A stretch of 64,000 nucleotides of DNA from Rhineura floridana (Eukaryota; Chordata; Lepidosauria; Squamata; Rhineuridae), in contig NC_084487.1 of assembly GCF_030035675.1 (NCBI RefSeq), positions 63,809,986 through 63,873,985 of the forward strand. The letters are read 5' to 3'. Under the pieces are notes generated by a model. The model had not been told where the DNA came from, ran no database searches, and saw only the letters and a program-made list of their open reading frames with translations. How positions within the stretch are numbered: the first letter of the stretch is position 1; every line of letters begins with the position of its first letter. A program made the translations under genes and the position numbers. Of the stretch, positions 11,064-22,135 are shown piece after piece.

Positions 11064-13955
11064 CTAGTAGCCATTGATAGCCCTGTCCTCCATGAATTTG
11101 TCTAATCTTCTTTTAAAGCCATCCAAGCTGGTGGCCATTACTGCATCTTGTGGGAGCAAATTCCATAGTTTAACTATGCGCTGAGTAAAGAAGTACTTCC
11201 TTTTGTCTGTCCTGAATCTTCCAACATTCAGCTTCTTTGAATGTCAACGAGTTCTAGTATTATGAGAGAGGGAGAAGAACTTTTCTCTATCCACTTTCTC
11301 AATGCCATGCATAATTTTATACACTTCTATCATGTCTCCTCTGACCCGCCTTTTCTCTAAACTAAAAAGCCCCAAATGCTGCAACCTTTCCTCGTAAGGG
11401 AGTTGCTCCATCCCCTTGATCATTCTGGTTGCCCTCTTCTGAACCTTTTCCAACTCTAGAATATCCTTTTTGAGATGAGGCGACCAGAACTGTACACAGT
11501 ATTCCAAATGCGGCCGCACCATAGATTTATACAACAGCATGATGATATCGGCTGTTTTATTTTCAATACCTTTCCTAATTATTGCTAGCATGGAATTTGC
11601 CTTTTTCACAGCTGCCGCACACTGGGTCGACATTTTCATCGTGCTGTCCACTACAACCCCGAGGTCTCTCTCCTGGTCGGTCACCGCCAGTTCAGACCCC
11701 ATGAGCGTATATGTGAAATTCAGATTTTTTGCTCCAATATGCATAATTTTACACTTGTTTATATTGAATTGCATTTGCCATTTTTCCGCCCATTCACTCA
11801 GTTTGGAGAGGTCTTTTTGGAGCTCTTCGCAATCCCTTTTTGTTTTAACAACCCTGAACAATTTAGTGTCGTCAGCAAACTTGGCCACTTCACTGCTCAC
11901 TCCTAATTCTAGGTCATTAATGAACAAGTTGAAAAGTACAGGTCCGAATACCGATCCTTGAGGGACTCCACTTTCTACAGCCCTCCATTGGGAGAACTGT
12001 CCGTTTATTCCTACTCTCTGCTTTCTGCTTCTTAACCAATTCCTTATCCACAAGAGGACCTCTCCTCTTATTCCATGACTGCTAAGCTTCCTCAGAAGCC
12101 TTTGGTGAGGTACCTTGTCAAACGCTTTTTGAAAGTCTAAGTACACTATGTCCACTGGATCACCTCTATCTATATGCTTGTTGACACTCTCAAAGAATTC
12201 TAATAGGTTACTGAGACAGGACTTTCCCTTGCAGAAGCCATGCTGGCTCTGCTTCAGCAAGGCTTGTTCTTCTATGTGCTTAGTTAATCTAGCTTTAATT
12301 ATACTTTCTACCAGTTTTCCAGGGACAGAAGTTAAGCTAACTGGCCTGTAATTTCCGGGATCCCCTCTGGATCCCTTTTTGAAGATTGGCGTTACATTTG
12401 CCACTTTCCAGACCTTAGGCACGGAGGAGGACCCGAGGGACAAGTTACATATTTTAGTTAGCAGGTCAGCAATTTCACCTTTGAGTTCTTTGAGAACTCT
12501 CGGGTGGATGCCATCCGGGCCCGGTGATTTGTCAGTTTTTATATTGTCCATTAAGCTTAGAACTTCCTCTCTCGTTACCACTATTTGTCTTAGTTCCTCA
12601 GAATCCCTTCCTGCAAATGTTAGTTCAGGTTCAGGGATCTGCCCTATATCTTCCACTGTGAAGACAGATGCAAAGAATTTATTTAGCTTCTCTGCAATCT
12701 CCTTATCGTTCTTTAGTACACCTTTGACTCTCTTATCATCCAAGGGTCCAATCGTCTCCCTAGATGGTCTCCTGCTTTGAATGTATTTATAGAATTTTTT
12801 GTTGTTGGTTTTTATGTTCTTAGCAATGTGCTCCTCAAATTCTTTTTTAGCATCGCCTATTGTCTTCTTGCATTTCTTTTGCCAGAGTTTGTGTTCTTTT
12901 TTATTTTCTTCATTCGGACAAGACTTCCATTTTCTGAAGGAAGACTTTTTGCCTCTAAGAGCTTCCTTGACTTTGCTCGTTAACCATGCTGGCATCTTCT
13001 TGGCCCTGGCGGTACCTTTTCTGATCTGCAGTATGCACTCCAGTTGAGCTTCTAATATAGTGTTTTTAAACAACTTCCAAGCATTTTCGAGTGATGTGAC
13101 CCTCTGGACTTTGTTTTTCAGCTTTCTTTTTACCAATCCCCTCATTTTTGTGAAGTTTCCTCTTTTGAAGTCAAATGTGACCGTGTTGGATTTTCTTGGC
13201 AATTGGTCATTTACATGTATGTTTAATTTAATAGCACTGTGGTCACTGCTCCCAATCGGTTCAACAACACTTACATCTCGCACCAGGTCCCGGTCCCCAC
13301 TGAGGATTAAGTCCAGGGTTGCCGTCCCTCTGGTCGGTTCCATGATCAACTGGTCTAGGGAATAGTCATTTAGAATATCTAGAAACTTTGCTTCTTTGTC
13401 ATGACTGGAACACAAATGCGGCCAGTCTATGTCCGGGTAGTTGAAGTCACCCATTACTACCACATTTCCTAGTTTGGATGCTTCCTCAATTTCATATCTC
13501 ATCTCAAGGTCTCCCTGAGCATTTTGATCAGGGGGACGATAGATCGTTCCCAGTATTAAGTCCCTCGTGGGGCACGGTATCACCACCCACAACGATTCTG
13601 TGGAGGAGTCTGCCTCTTTTGGGGTTTCGAGCTTGCTGGATTCAATGCCTTCTTTCACATATAGAGCGACTCCGCCACCAATACGTCCTTCCCTGTCCTT
13701 CCGATATAGTTTATATCCAGGGATAACCGTATCCCACTGGTTTTCTCCATTCCACCAGGTCTCCGTTATGCTCACTATATCAATGCTCTTCTCTAAGACC
13801 AAGCACTCCAGTTCTCCCATCTTGGTTCGGAGGCTCCTAGCATTAGCGTACAGGCACTTGTAAGCAGTGTCTCTCTTCAAGTGTCTTTGGCACTTGTGGT
13901 TAGGCCTGTGGTAATTTTGCTCTTCTGAATTTATATCCTGTGCCCCTGCTCTCAC
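11064..13955 (-). pseudogene. CR1 ORF2: endonuclease-reverse transcriptase, one premature stop
   Basis: ORF2 makes the protein that nicks target DNA and copies the element's RNA by target-primed reverse transcription. Counting from 13955, the APE-type endonuclease shows ITETWW at residues 63-68, GDFN at 169-172 and SDHS at 237-240. The reverse transcriptase follows, with YLDFQKAFDKVPH, GVPQGSVFGPVLFNLFIND and the catalytic FADD at 693-696. The frame is open for 903 codons to a TGA near 11244, where the sister copy has GGA. The same frame then continues through the conserved C-terminus (...FMEDRAINGY) to the natural TAG at 11064-11066. The frame also stays open upstream of 13955 toward ORF1 and the nearest in-frame start there is GTG, so the true start is uncertain. 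Confidence 0.9.
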
Positions 13956-14073
13956 AATGCCTACTTCTAGGCCTACCCCTTTTAAAATTTCATCATTTCT
14001 TTGGTTTTTATCCCGGGGGGAGGTTTATTCCGAACCGGACCTTTCTCAGCTCCTGTCGGGTTTCCCCCCTCAG

Positions 14074-14976
14074 TCAGTTTAAAAGCTGCTCTGCTACCTT
14101 TTTAATTTTAAGTGCCAGCAGTCTGGTTCCATTCTGGTTCAAGTGGAGCCCGTCCCTTTTGTACAGGCCCGGCTTGTCCCAGAATGTTCCCCAGTGCCTA
14201 ACAAATCCGAACCCTTCCACCCGACACCATCGTCTCATCCACGCATTGAGACTGCGAAGCTGGGCCTGGCTGGCTGGTCCTGCGCGTGGAACTGGTAGCA
14301 TTTCAGAGAAACCCACCTTGGAGGTCCTGGCTTTCAGCATCCTACCTAGCAACCTAAATTTTGCTTCCAGGACCTCACGGCTGCATTTCCCCATGTCGTT
14401 GGTGCCAACGTGCACCACGACCACTTACTCCTTCCCAGCACTGTCTACCAAACTATCTAAACAACAGGCGATATCTGCAACCTTCGCACCAGGCAGGCAA
14501 AACACCTTGCGGTCTACACGCCCATCACACACCCCACTGTCTATGTTCCTAATGATCAAATCACCCACTAGAAGGATCCCTCCACCCCCTGGAGATATAT
14601 CCTCGGCACGAGAGGATAGCTGCTCATCCCCCGAGGAATGGGTCCCTTCTAAGGGATCGTTTCCCTCTTCCTCAGCTGGATGTTCTACTTCCCCGAGACC
14701 ATCGTTCTCCATGATAGCAGGAGAGCTATCATCGTTGGAGTGGGACACAGCTATAACGTCCCTGAAGGCCTCCTCCACACACATCTCTGCCTCTCTCAGC
14801 TTTTCCAGGTCCGCTACCTTGGCCTCAAGGAAATGAAGTCGTTCCCGGAGAGCCAGGAGCTCATTGCACCGAGAGCATACCCACGACTTCTGTCCAACAG
14901 GCAGATAGTCGTACATGCTGCAGGCGGTGCAAAACACTGGAAAGCCCCCACACCCCTGCTGGCTTCTTACCTGCAT
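14074..14976 (-). pseudogene. CR1 ORF1: zinc-finger-like, coiled-coil and esterase protein, one stop
   Basis: ORF1 is the RNA-binding partner protein of CR1 retroposition. The N-terminus has two CxxC-type pairs (CTAC and CSRC, around residues 16-38) that could bind zinc. A heptad-like, leucine-rich helix follows (about residues 40-70), then an acidic serine-rich linker. The second half is an SGNH/GDSL-type esterase: GGGILLVGDLI (block I), HVGTND (block III) and DGLHLN (block V, catalytic Asp-His). One in-frame TAA at 14425-14427 separates the two halves of what is otherwise a single 300-codon frame. ORF2 follows on the same strand about 0.1 kb downstream or overlapping. Confidence 0.85.
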
Positions 14977-15412
14977 AGTTTTGTTTAAGGTTTATTACGT
15001 CAATGGGTTGGAGACTGCGGTTTAGTTGAGGTCAGGGAACAGACGGGCAGAGTGGGGGGCCCTGGCCTCCTCGCCCTGCTGCCGAACTCGCTCTGCTGCT
15101 TAACTCGCCTTGACGCTTTGTCAGCTGGGGCTCCCTCTAGCTCGTGGAGCAGGCTCCCTCGCTAGGGTGCTCTGACTTTATATGTGTGGCTGGTTCCTCC
15201 CAGCTACTGCTGCCAGCCAATGATGTGTTACTTGAGGGTGATGGCTATCAGCTGGGGCTTAACTCTTTAGTATTCTCTCAGGCTTCCTTCCTTCCTCAGC
15301 GAGGGTCGGGGCTGTTTAAGCTTTTGGCTGCTTTTAATCTAATCAAGGGGCTGCGCCTTCCAGGCAAGTCTTTTGTGTTTGTTGTTTTCCCACCTAGAAC
15401 AGCCTGACCTTT

Positions 15413-16463
15413 CTTTAACCTAGGGAAACAGAGCTTGTGGTTGTGTTAATTAATTTTGTAGATGTTTTATGCAGACATTTCAAACTATTTAGTAGCAGAG
15501 TAATTCTACTGAGACAAGTATGTTTTGAATTTTAATCATAACAGTATTTCCATTAAGTCATCAATAGCTTTTAGCTTCAGGAATTACAACAAAGTTTTGT
15601 CCTAACACAATTTGCAGCCTAAAATTGTTTCCTTTTGAGTTTTGTTCCCACCAGAGATTACTATAAGTCTATGACTTCAGATCTGTACAGCTTCAATTGT
15701 CTGGGAACAGGGTATCGCTAGAGTATGCCTTCTCAATGTAAGATATTCAAATAGGACCCTTGCTTGCCCTCTTTTATCAGGAATTAAGCTGACATCTATC
15801 TGGAGTGGGACCTTTTCAGCTCTGGCACCTTACTTTTACTACAGATTCAGCTCAGCATCTGTGGCAGGTCCAAACCTGGATAGATTACTCTGGAGAAAGT
15901 TGTGCACATGGCAGCTTTAGGATAGTAAATTATTTATGCAGTAACTGCTGGTTTGCTCAAAGCTAATCCATATATGTGGATATATGTATGGTATAGACCA
16001 ATAGCTGAAAAATAGTAGGATGGCGTCTCACATGGAAGTTAGATGAATGAAGTATGCACCAATGTATGCACCTCATCCATTCATCATCAGTGTGCTTTCT
16101 TTTGAATGATGATACAGTCAACATATTGCATCAGGTCTTTTTTCTCATGTTGAAAGCAAGCATTGGAATTACAGACCAGAAGTATATTGGAAGATGGATC
16201 AAATAAGGGAACAAGGAAGACAAAGATGCTGCATGCATTTTCTCCAGATATTAATGAGTTTTGTTGTAAATTCCAGGCCAGTGATAGCTCAGTCTTCCTG
16301 GCACCATATGCTCCCCATCACTTAATACAGAACATATAACCACAGCACAAAAGGAAACTTGAATTCCTGCATTTGTGGGAGTTGAAGGAAATATATTTTA
16401 GCATTTGCTGGAATGATGCGTTCAAAAGGAGGATGTAAACCAGAAAAGGATAGAACAGTTTTG
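15413..16463. other. No gene or clear repeat seen
   Basis: AT-rich, apparently single-copy sequence. Only short chance frames; no TIR, SINE boxes or exon-like peptide recognised. Confidence 0.4.
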
Positions 16464-16471
16464 CATTAAGA

Positions 16472-16609
16472 CAGCCTTTCCCAACTAGTGGGCCACCAGA
16501 TGTTGTTGGACCACAATTCCCATCTTTCCTGACCATTGGCAATGCTGGCTGAGGCTGATGGGAGTTGTGGTCCAACAACATCTGGTGGCCCACCAGTTGG
16601 GAAAGGCTG
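16472..16609. mobile_element. Palindromic hAT MITE with perfect 8-bp TSD
   Basis: The ends CAGCCTTTCCCAACTAGTGG and CCACCAGTTGGGAAAGGCTG are inverted copies, and the arms stay nearly identical for about 55 bp (GGCCACCAGATGTTGTTGGA and its complement). The flanks are CATTAAGA at 16464-16471 and 16610-16617. CAG...CTG ends and an 8-bp TSD define a hAT MITE. The central loop is about 30 bp. High arm identity implies a young insertion. Confidence 0.9.
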
Positions 16610-16619
16610 CATTAAGACA

Positions 16620-17835
16620 AGAAACAATAGATTGCATTGTATTAATTTTATTGTATACTTCAGGAAATTTCAGAATACCACTGCAACCACTACCATACCA
16701 CACTAATAGAAAATGCATTGCGTTTCAAATTTGTCATTATAATGAAGTTTTGAAAAATAATGCATTTTCACACCAAAATATTATTATACGCATAATTACT
16801 ATGCCCTATTCCTTCATAAGCTCATGGAACACACACACACACCTTAAGAATATACACATAACAATATTCAACACATCCAAAGGTCTGCACATGTACAATT
16901 GCAAAACCAATTTTTCTTAAGGTAACAATGCTATGACAGAAATAAAAAAATGCTATTGATTTAAGTAGATACGATGTGGTCCAAAATTTCTACAATAAAT
17001 CAAACCATGTGGGGAGGCCAAATCCCTCCTCCTCCCCCAAACACACACATTGCTCTTTGGTCAGAGTTTTGTACTTTGTGAAACGAAAATACAGCAAACA
17101 TTTGAGAGCACCAGGCAAGAGATATGGTCCTCTTGAGATATATGTGAGACATTTGTGCAACTTCATGTGGCTTTCTATGAAACGCTCAATACCTTTCACA
17201 GATGAAAAGGGGGACACTCTTGTGTGCCAGTAGGTAACTGATTCAGACTGAACTGTACCAGAAGAAGAAAGCAAGAACTAAATGCATGCAAGCAAATGGC
17301 TCTGGATGACAAAAGCATTGGGACAAGCACTGGATAAAGCACTATACAGGCCTTTAGGAGCAATGCCCTGGCACCTCGGCTCACTTCCTGCACCACAAGA
17401 ACAGCTTGTTGGGCCAAAGGGAACATCTGGACCAATTTCTGGTGTGCTGCAGCACTACCCCTATAATGGCACTTCGTGAGACAGTGAGATGATTTGTTAA
17501 ACTAGTTGACTCAAGGAACTTAAAGGGGTTGTTCCAAGTTGGGCTCCTCAGATGGGTTGCTTAGATGAGGGAAAGCACTCAGCAGAAAACACGCACTCTC
17601 TCTCTCCCCCTCTCTCTCTTCAATGAATTGTATCTCTGCAACTCTGAAAACATGTTAAGCAGATTACAAGCTGAATCCAATAAAGTCATTGCACTGCAGA
17701 ATGTTTTCGGCATGTGCAATGGAACTTCCCTCTCCTCCTCTTGCATCCCCCCCCCCAGTAGAATGCAGGCATACTAAAGAGATGTCAAATCCTGTAACAA
17801 ACAACACACTTATTTTCATACCATTCAAGAAACTC
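16620..17835. other. No gene; microsatellites only
   Basis: Contains a short (CA)n run near 16832-16843, an ACACACAC run near 17040 and a CT-rich run near 17597-17620. Short frames on both strands show no recognisable family. Confidence 0.4.
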
Positions 17836-17837
17836 TT

Positions 17838-17925
17838 AATAGTGCAATCCTGTATAAATCTACTCAAACCTATAGAGTTCAACTGGATTTACTCCCAGGT
17901 AAGTGTGTATAGGATTATAACCTAA
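17838..17925. mobile_element. 'GCAATCCTA' palindromic MITE copy
   Basis: Starts AGTGCAATCCTGTATAAATC and ends GTGTATAGGATTATAACC, with the inverted middle pieces CTACTCAAACC and TTTACTCCCAGG. The same palindromic unit (consensus-like blocks GCAATCCTA, CTGAGTAGAC, CCCATTGA) recurs at 25735-25788, 27107-27197, 46108-46202, 56862-56976, 57393-57489 and 59506-59598. The superfamily is not assigned. Confidence 0.65.
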
Positions 17926-17929
17926 ACTG

Positions 17930-18829
17930 ACCAGAGACTGAGCTGCTTGCAGGGAGATTCATTCCCCCTTCCTTCCAAAAAGAATTCTGTGTCAGTTGCC
18001 CTTGTGGGAGGAAAAGTAAGAGGGAAGGACACGCTGATCTCTACCATTGGCCGGAAGAACAAAAGCCTCTGGGAAGTTACACCCCTGCCTTTTTAGGAAG
18101 AGAACCATGCTAAGAGGAAAGCCAGCCTAGCCACATCCATTGGCCAGGGAACCAAGGGGAACTGGGGAGCTGAACTTTGTCCATTGCAGACAGATCACAA
18201 GCTAAGTGGGAATCAACTTAGCTCCAACTGGATGAAAATATCTGTTAACCTTCACTCCTTTGTTTTGGCATGGAAAAACTGACTTCCCTTCTTGATCTTT
18301 TCTCTCTACTTCCATTCCCCTCTGTGTTGGGCAGAGCAAGCCTAACAAGGGGGCAAGGAGGAGCAGGACAGCAGATCCACCACTGCATCTGATGCCCTGC
18401 CAGCTCACACTGGTCAGGGTGAAAGGTGTGTGTGTGTGTAGCAGTCTTCCCACTGATTTTGGTACACCAGCGCCGGGCTGGTGCAGATGATAGGATAGAG
18501 GATTGGGCCCCTTGAGGAACCCATGGGGCTTTAGATCTAAAGCTGCTGGGATCCTGCCCCCAAATGCATTCCAGTGCTTTCCACTGCTACTGTGGTGGGT
18601 GCTTACCCTCCACCTGGCATAGCTTGGGGCCTCCACCATGGTGGACCCCAACCACCAGCAGTTCATCTTTGCATGGTGAAGGCCAGCAAAGAGAAATTTA
18701 TGCATCATCCTGTCCTCCCTACTATCAACATTGGGGGATGCTGTTTGGGACTGTGCTCTTCTGTGAGTTCTCAAGCTTACAAACTATGCATGCAGAATAC
18801 CCCTCAGCATCAGGTTTTTTTAAAAAAAT
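17930..18829. other. Unassigned GC-richer stretch with one 190-codon frame
   Basis: Between 18000 and 18780 the sequence is more GC-rich than the flanks. A minus-strand frame at 18202-18774 is open for 190 codons. Its product is rich in H, P, G and S with one hydrophobic run (AVLLLLAPLLGLL). It shows no domain I recognise, no splice context and no repeats. It may be chance or part of an unrecognised old element. Confidence 0.3.
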
Positions 18830-18905
18830 TGGTTGAGAGCCACTTTGGGAGATGGTTTTTGTCTGAGAAGCTGAAGAAGAAATATAATGCCAAAATAAAG
18901 TAAAA
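18830..18905 (+). repeat. LINE-like 3' tail fragment
   Basis: TTGAGAGCCACTTTGGGAGA followed by GAAGAAATATAATGCCAAAA is the 'gagccgcctt...gcgggatataaat' style 3' end of L2-type LINEs in this window, degenerate. Weak but consistent. Confidence 0.4.
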
Positions 18906-20029
18906 CACTTTAAATTTGGCTTTCTTTTTTAAATAATCCAGCTCATTAGTATTCCTCTGTGGATTGTCTTTGATCTTTCTCTCTCTCATTGTCATATAAC
19001 AACCCACAGCATCATATTTTTGAAATGGCCTAGCAGGGTATCTGACCTCATATTGAGTAGCTCTCTGACATGTTGAATATAGTACCTTTTCTAAACAGCC
19101 ATCACAACATCCCGACTGACAAACCAAATGATGAGATGCTTGATAGATTATGACAGTTGCCTTGAAAAAAGAAGAAAAAAATCGCTATATATGCATTTAC
19201 ATCATCACAGAAAACTGCTTAGTATGCTTAACTTGTAGCACCCAGTTATCAAATGAATATTTTGAGTGGCAGACTTGATTGATTATAGTTTGAAGAATGC
19301 TGATGAGCGCTTTCAATCCATTCTGAAAATCAGTGTGCAGATAATTGGCTTTATTTGCAATGCATGTAGGATGCTGAATCATTAATGGGTCAGATTTTTC
19401 TACCAATTTAATTTGATCAAATGTTCTGAGCACCAGATACTGTTTTCACACAGAAGATTTCATCAAACCGGAATGAGCACTGTTCTACCACATAGTGGTT
19501 TTCCTGAGTATACCAATGCTCTATCAGGTATCATCAGGCTTCAAAATACTTTAGTGTTGTTTATCACCATGATTCTGTAGCCTTACTATATCAAAATGCA
19601 GCCAAATTGTACTACTAATTACAAAGGACATTAATATTCACTAATAGGCAAAAATCCTTGTGGTTTAAGAATGTACCTATAGCCAACAGATATTTCTATC
19701 CAACTTTAAAAAGTAGGGAAATTGCGCAGCTATAGTGAATGCACCAGGGGAGCAGAAGACCTGACCTCCTCTCTGAGATATTGGAGTGCCCTACCAATTT
19801 CTCAAAATGCAAACACAATTTGGGTTGGTCTTTCACAGTCCAGTCCACTTCCTATGTAGCTTGGAAGAATTTGGTAATGTGCCTCTGAGCATATGGTGAG
19901 TGGTGGCAAGATTGTGCTATGCAATCCTATATGCTGTACATCTAGAGCCCAGGCCAAGGAGCACACATACCATCGCTCCTGTCAGAACTATCAGTGGCCT
20001 GAGAGAACTGTTGGGGAAGCCTCTTCCCA
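18906..20029. other. No gene or clear repeat seen
   Basis: AT-rich sequence with short frames. No recognisable peptide, TIR pair or SINE. Confidence 0.4.
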
Positions 20030-20116
20030 CCTTAGATTTTGTATAATTTATTTGTGCCTTGGTAGGATGCCTTGGCAGAAAGGCAGTATATAAATCCAAT
20101 AAACAAATAAATCTAC
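20030..20116 (+). repeat. L2-type 3' tail fragment
   Basis: GCCTTGGCAGAAAGGCAGTA then TATAAATCCAATAAACAAAT is an L2-type LINE 3' terminus ending in an imprecise AAAT/ACAAAT repeat. Confidence 0.55.
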
Positions 20117-20260
20117 ACCTACAGAAAAGCAAGAACTCATTGGATTCAATAGTGGCATACCATGAGACACCATAAAATATAAACTTTGCAGACTAAAAAT
20201 CTGTGTGAAAAACTCACATAGCAAGAATTAAAGAGATTAAGCCTTACACAAGTTACCTGG

Positions 20261-20545
20261 TGTCGTGGAATTTACAACATGTTTGTCTTTTGCAGGAGAC
20301 TCAATAGAGAAGCCAAAGCCTGTTTTAAGGTCTTTATTCAGCAAAGCGCTTTGCTGGAGTAGAGTACACACCCTAACTGCCGCTCGGCAGCCAGGCACAG
20401 CCTTTTATTACAATGTATACGTCAGAACCTTAGTAACAGTGTTAGCCAATATAGAATCATGACACAACTTAGCCTTTGTCCTCCAGACCAATCACCAACT
20501 TACATTACATACTCTTTTGCACATGCACAGTTGTTTTTCCCCACA
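20261..20545 (-). mobile_element. LTR-like segment, probable ERV solo LTR (fossil)
   Basis: On the minus strand it would start TGTGGGGAAAAACAAC and end TTCCACGACA. An upstream AATAAAAGGCTGTGCC could serve as a TATA region, followed some 70 bp later by GAATAAAGACC, a typical LTR polyadenylation signal spacing. At 285 bp with no internal part, it looks like a solo LTR. I see no clear target duplication, so the boundaries are approximate and the class is inferred from layout only. Confidence 0.55.
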
Positions 20546-21350
20546 ACCCTTGATTTCGTCATTCAGAGCAACACGGTATGCTCACATCATAAGAAAGGCT
20601 GCCTAATTCATGTCACTGGGTGATGGAAAACACTGAAAAACCAGAAGTTTTCTACTTCCATCTAATTCAGGAGTGCACAACCTGTGGCCCTCAACCTAAT
20701 TTCATGTAGGTGGCAATGAAAAGGAAAGGGGAGGCAGAGGACAGAGAGCAAAAGAAAAGGGAGTAGCATATCAAGGGTATGCACCTTACCATTGAGGGAA
20801 TACAAGGGAAAAACAGTTGCCCACTCTTGATCTAAATGATAGTTCGCACTGTGCCAGGGCAGATTACTCTCCTAAGCGTTTTAATAGATGTCCCACTGTT
20901 TGGGCAGAAAACCCCCCATTCCTTATCAATCATATCTGAAAGGTAGGATATGGTCAAAGGTCTTCCCAGCTGATCTCCAGAAAAAGAGAGAGAAACTTAA
21001 GTGAAGATATATTGGGAGAGCAACTCTGGAATATTTATTTCATGGGATGCTCAGCTTTGATTTTATTTAAATTACAAGCATTCTCATTGTATGATTTCCT
21101 TTGGCCCTTGCTTCAGAATGTTCCAAATATATATATGGATAACTTATTAGGAGAACTAACAATGACCTGTTCTTAGCCTAATATAAAGCATTACGATGTA
21201 CTGTGGACACTGTAGAGTCCACACTGATGTGTCAATCTCATGTATCCACATAGTTTTATATATCAACTGACAGAAGAAAATTTGCTCTTCAAACTGATGA
21301 AATTTTCAACACATCAATACTATACTGGGGTCTCAAATGTTTATAGACCA
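20546..21350. other. No gene or clear repeat seen
   Basis: Mixed, AT-leaning sequence. A purine-rich run (GGAAAGGGGAGGCAGAGG) occurs near 20721. No recognisable element or exon. Confidence 0.4.
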
Positions 21351-21360
21351 ATACAACACA

Positions 21361-21543
21361 GCCAGTGTGGTGTAGTGGTTAAGGTGTTGGATTACGACCT
21401 GGGAAACCAGGGTTCGTATCCCCACACAGCCATGAAGCTCACTGGGTGACCTTGGGCCAGTCACTGCCTCTGAGCCTCATGAAAACCCTGTTCATAGGGT
21501 CGCCATAAGTTGGAATCGACTTGAAGGCAGTACATTTTTGTTT
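21361..21543 (+). mobile_element. Sauria SINE, flanked by a direct repeat
   Basis: The tRNA-like head has GTGTGGTGTAGTGGTTAAGG (A-box region) and GGGTTCGTATCCCC (B-box region). The body is CATGAAGCTCACTGGGTGAC plus TTGGGCCAGTCACTGCCTC. The BovB-derived tail is GGTCGCCATAAGTTGGAATC then GACTTGAAGGCAGTAC. TACAACACA at 21352-21360 recurs at 21544-21552 and is the target duplication. Relative to the copy at 21809 it lacks the 'GAGGAAGGCAATGGTAAACC' block. The clear TSD suggests a fairly young insertion that relied on the BovB reverse transcriptase. Confidence 0.9.
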
Positions 21544-21808
21544 TACAACACAGATAAAATATGTTACACGTGCATGAAATTAAATACAAACTATTATAAA
21601 AACTTAACAAACCTTTTTAAAATAGATGAGTCCTTTCTTGCTTTAGTGCCCCAAACTCCAACAATAAAAAAGTGAAGTACTTTCTCAAATAAACAAGTAT
21701 TGTGGGCATCTTCACATTAAATGGAATTTCATAAAAATCACTGGAAAAAGTCTGACCCAATTCAAACATTACTACAGCAGCACGGTAGTTGCTGAACCCC
21801 CCCCCCAA

Positions 21809-22026
21809 GATAGGCATAGTGGTTAGTGTTGGACTATGACCTAGGAGACCAGGGTTCGAATCCCCACATAGCCATGAAGCTCACTGGGTGACCTTGAGCC
21901 AGTCACTGCCTCTTAGCCTCAGAGGAAGGCAATGGTAAACCACCTCTGAATACTGCTTACCATGAAAACACTATTCATAGGGTCGCCATAAGTCGGAATC
22001 GACTTGAAGGCAGTCCAGTTCCATTT
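21809..22026 (+). mobile_element. Sauria SINE, longer variant
   Basis: Same head and tail as the copy about 270 bp upstream, in the same orientation, but retaining GAGGAAGGCAATGGTAAACC and CACCTCTGAATACTGCTTAC before the BovB-like tail. The B box GGGTTCGAATCCCC is perfect. It ends near GGCAGTCCAGTTCCATTTT. Confidence 0.9.
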
Positions 22027-22135
22027 TCAATATAGGCTACTTTGGTAAATTATGGAAATTCAGTTCACATGTGGTTAGCCATTCCAGTAACCTGATTTGG
22101 ATTAATCAGGGTGAGGAGGCATTAGATTGCACTGC

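Larger units (their letters stand above)
10843..15412 (-). mobile_element. Nearly full-length CR1 LINE
   Basis: This carries every part of a CR1. A GC-rich 5' region lies at about 14980-15412, then ORF1 with zinc-finger-like and esterase parts (14976-14074), ORF2 with endonuclease and reverse transcriptase (about 13955-11064), and a 3' UTR. It ends at 10843 in short tandem repeats read on the minus strand as TTCTTATG/TTATGTTC. The 3' terminal tandem octamers and lack of a poly-A tail are CR1 hallmarks. Both frames are long with only one stop each, so the copy is young. A second close copy lies inverted at 30817-33047. The 5' end is judged only from the loss of GC-rich character near 15412. 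Confidence 0.88.

Noticed and set aside
11539-14836. Many plus-strand frames up to 298 codons
   Set aside because: They are antisense shadows of CR1 ORF1 and ORF2.
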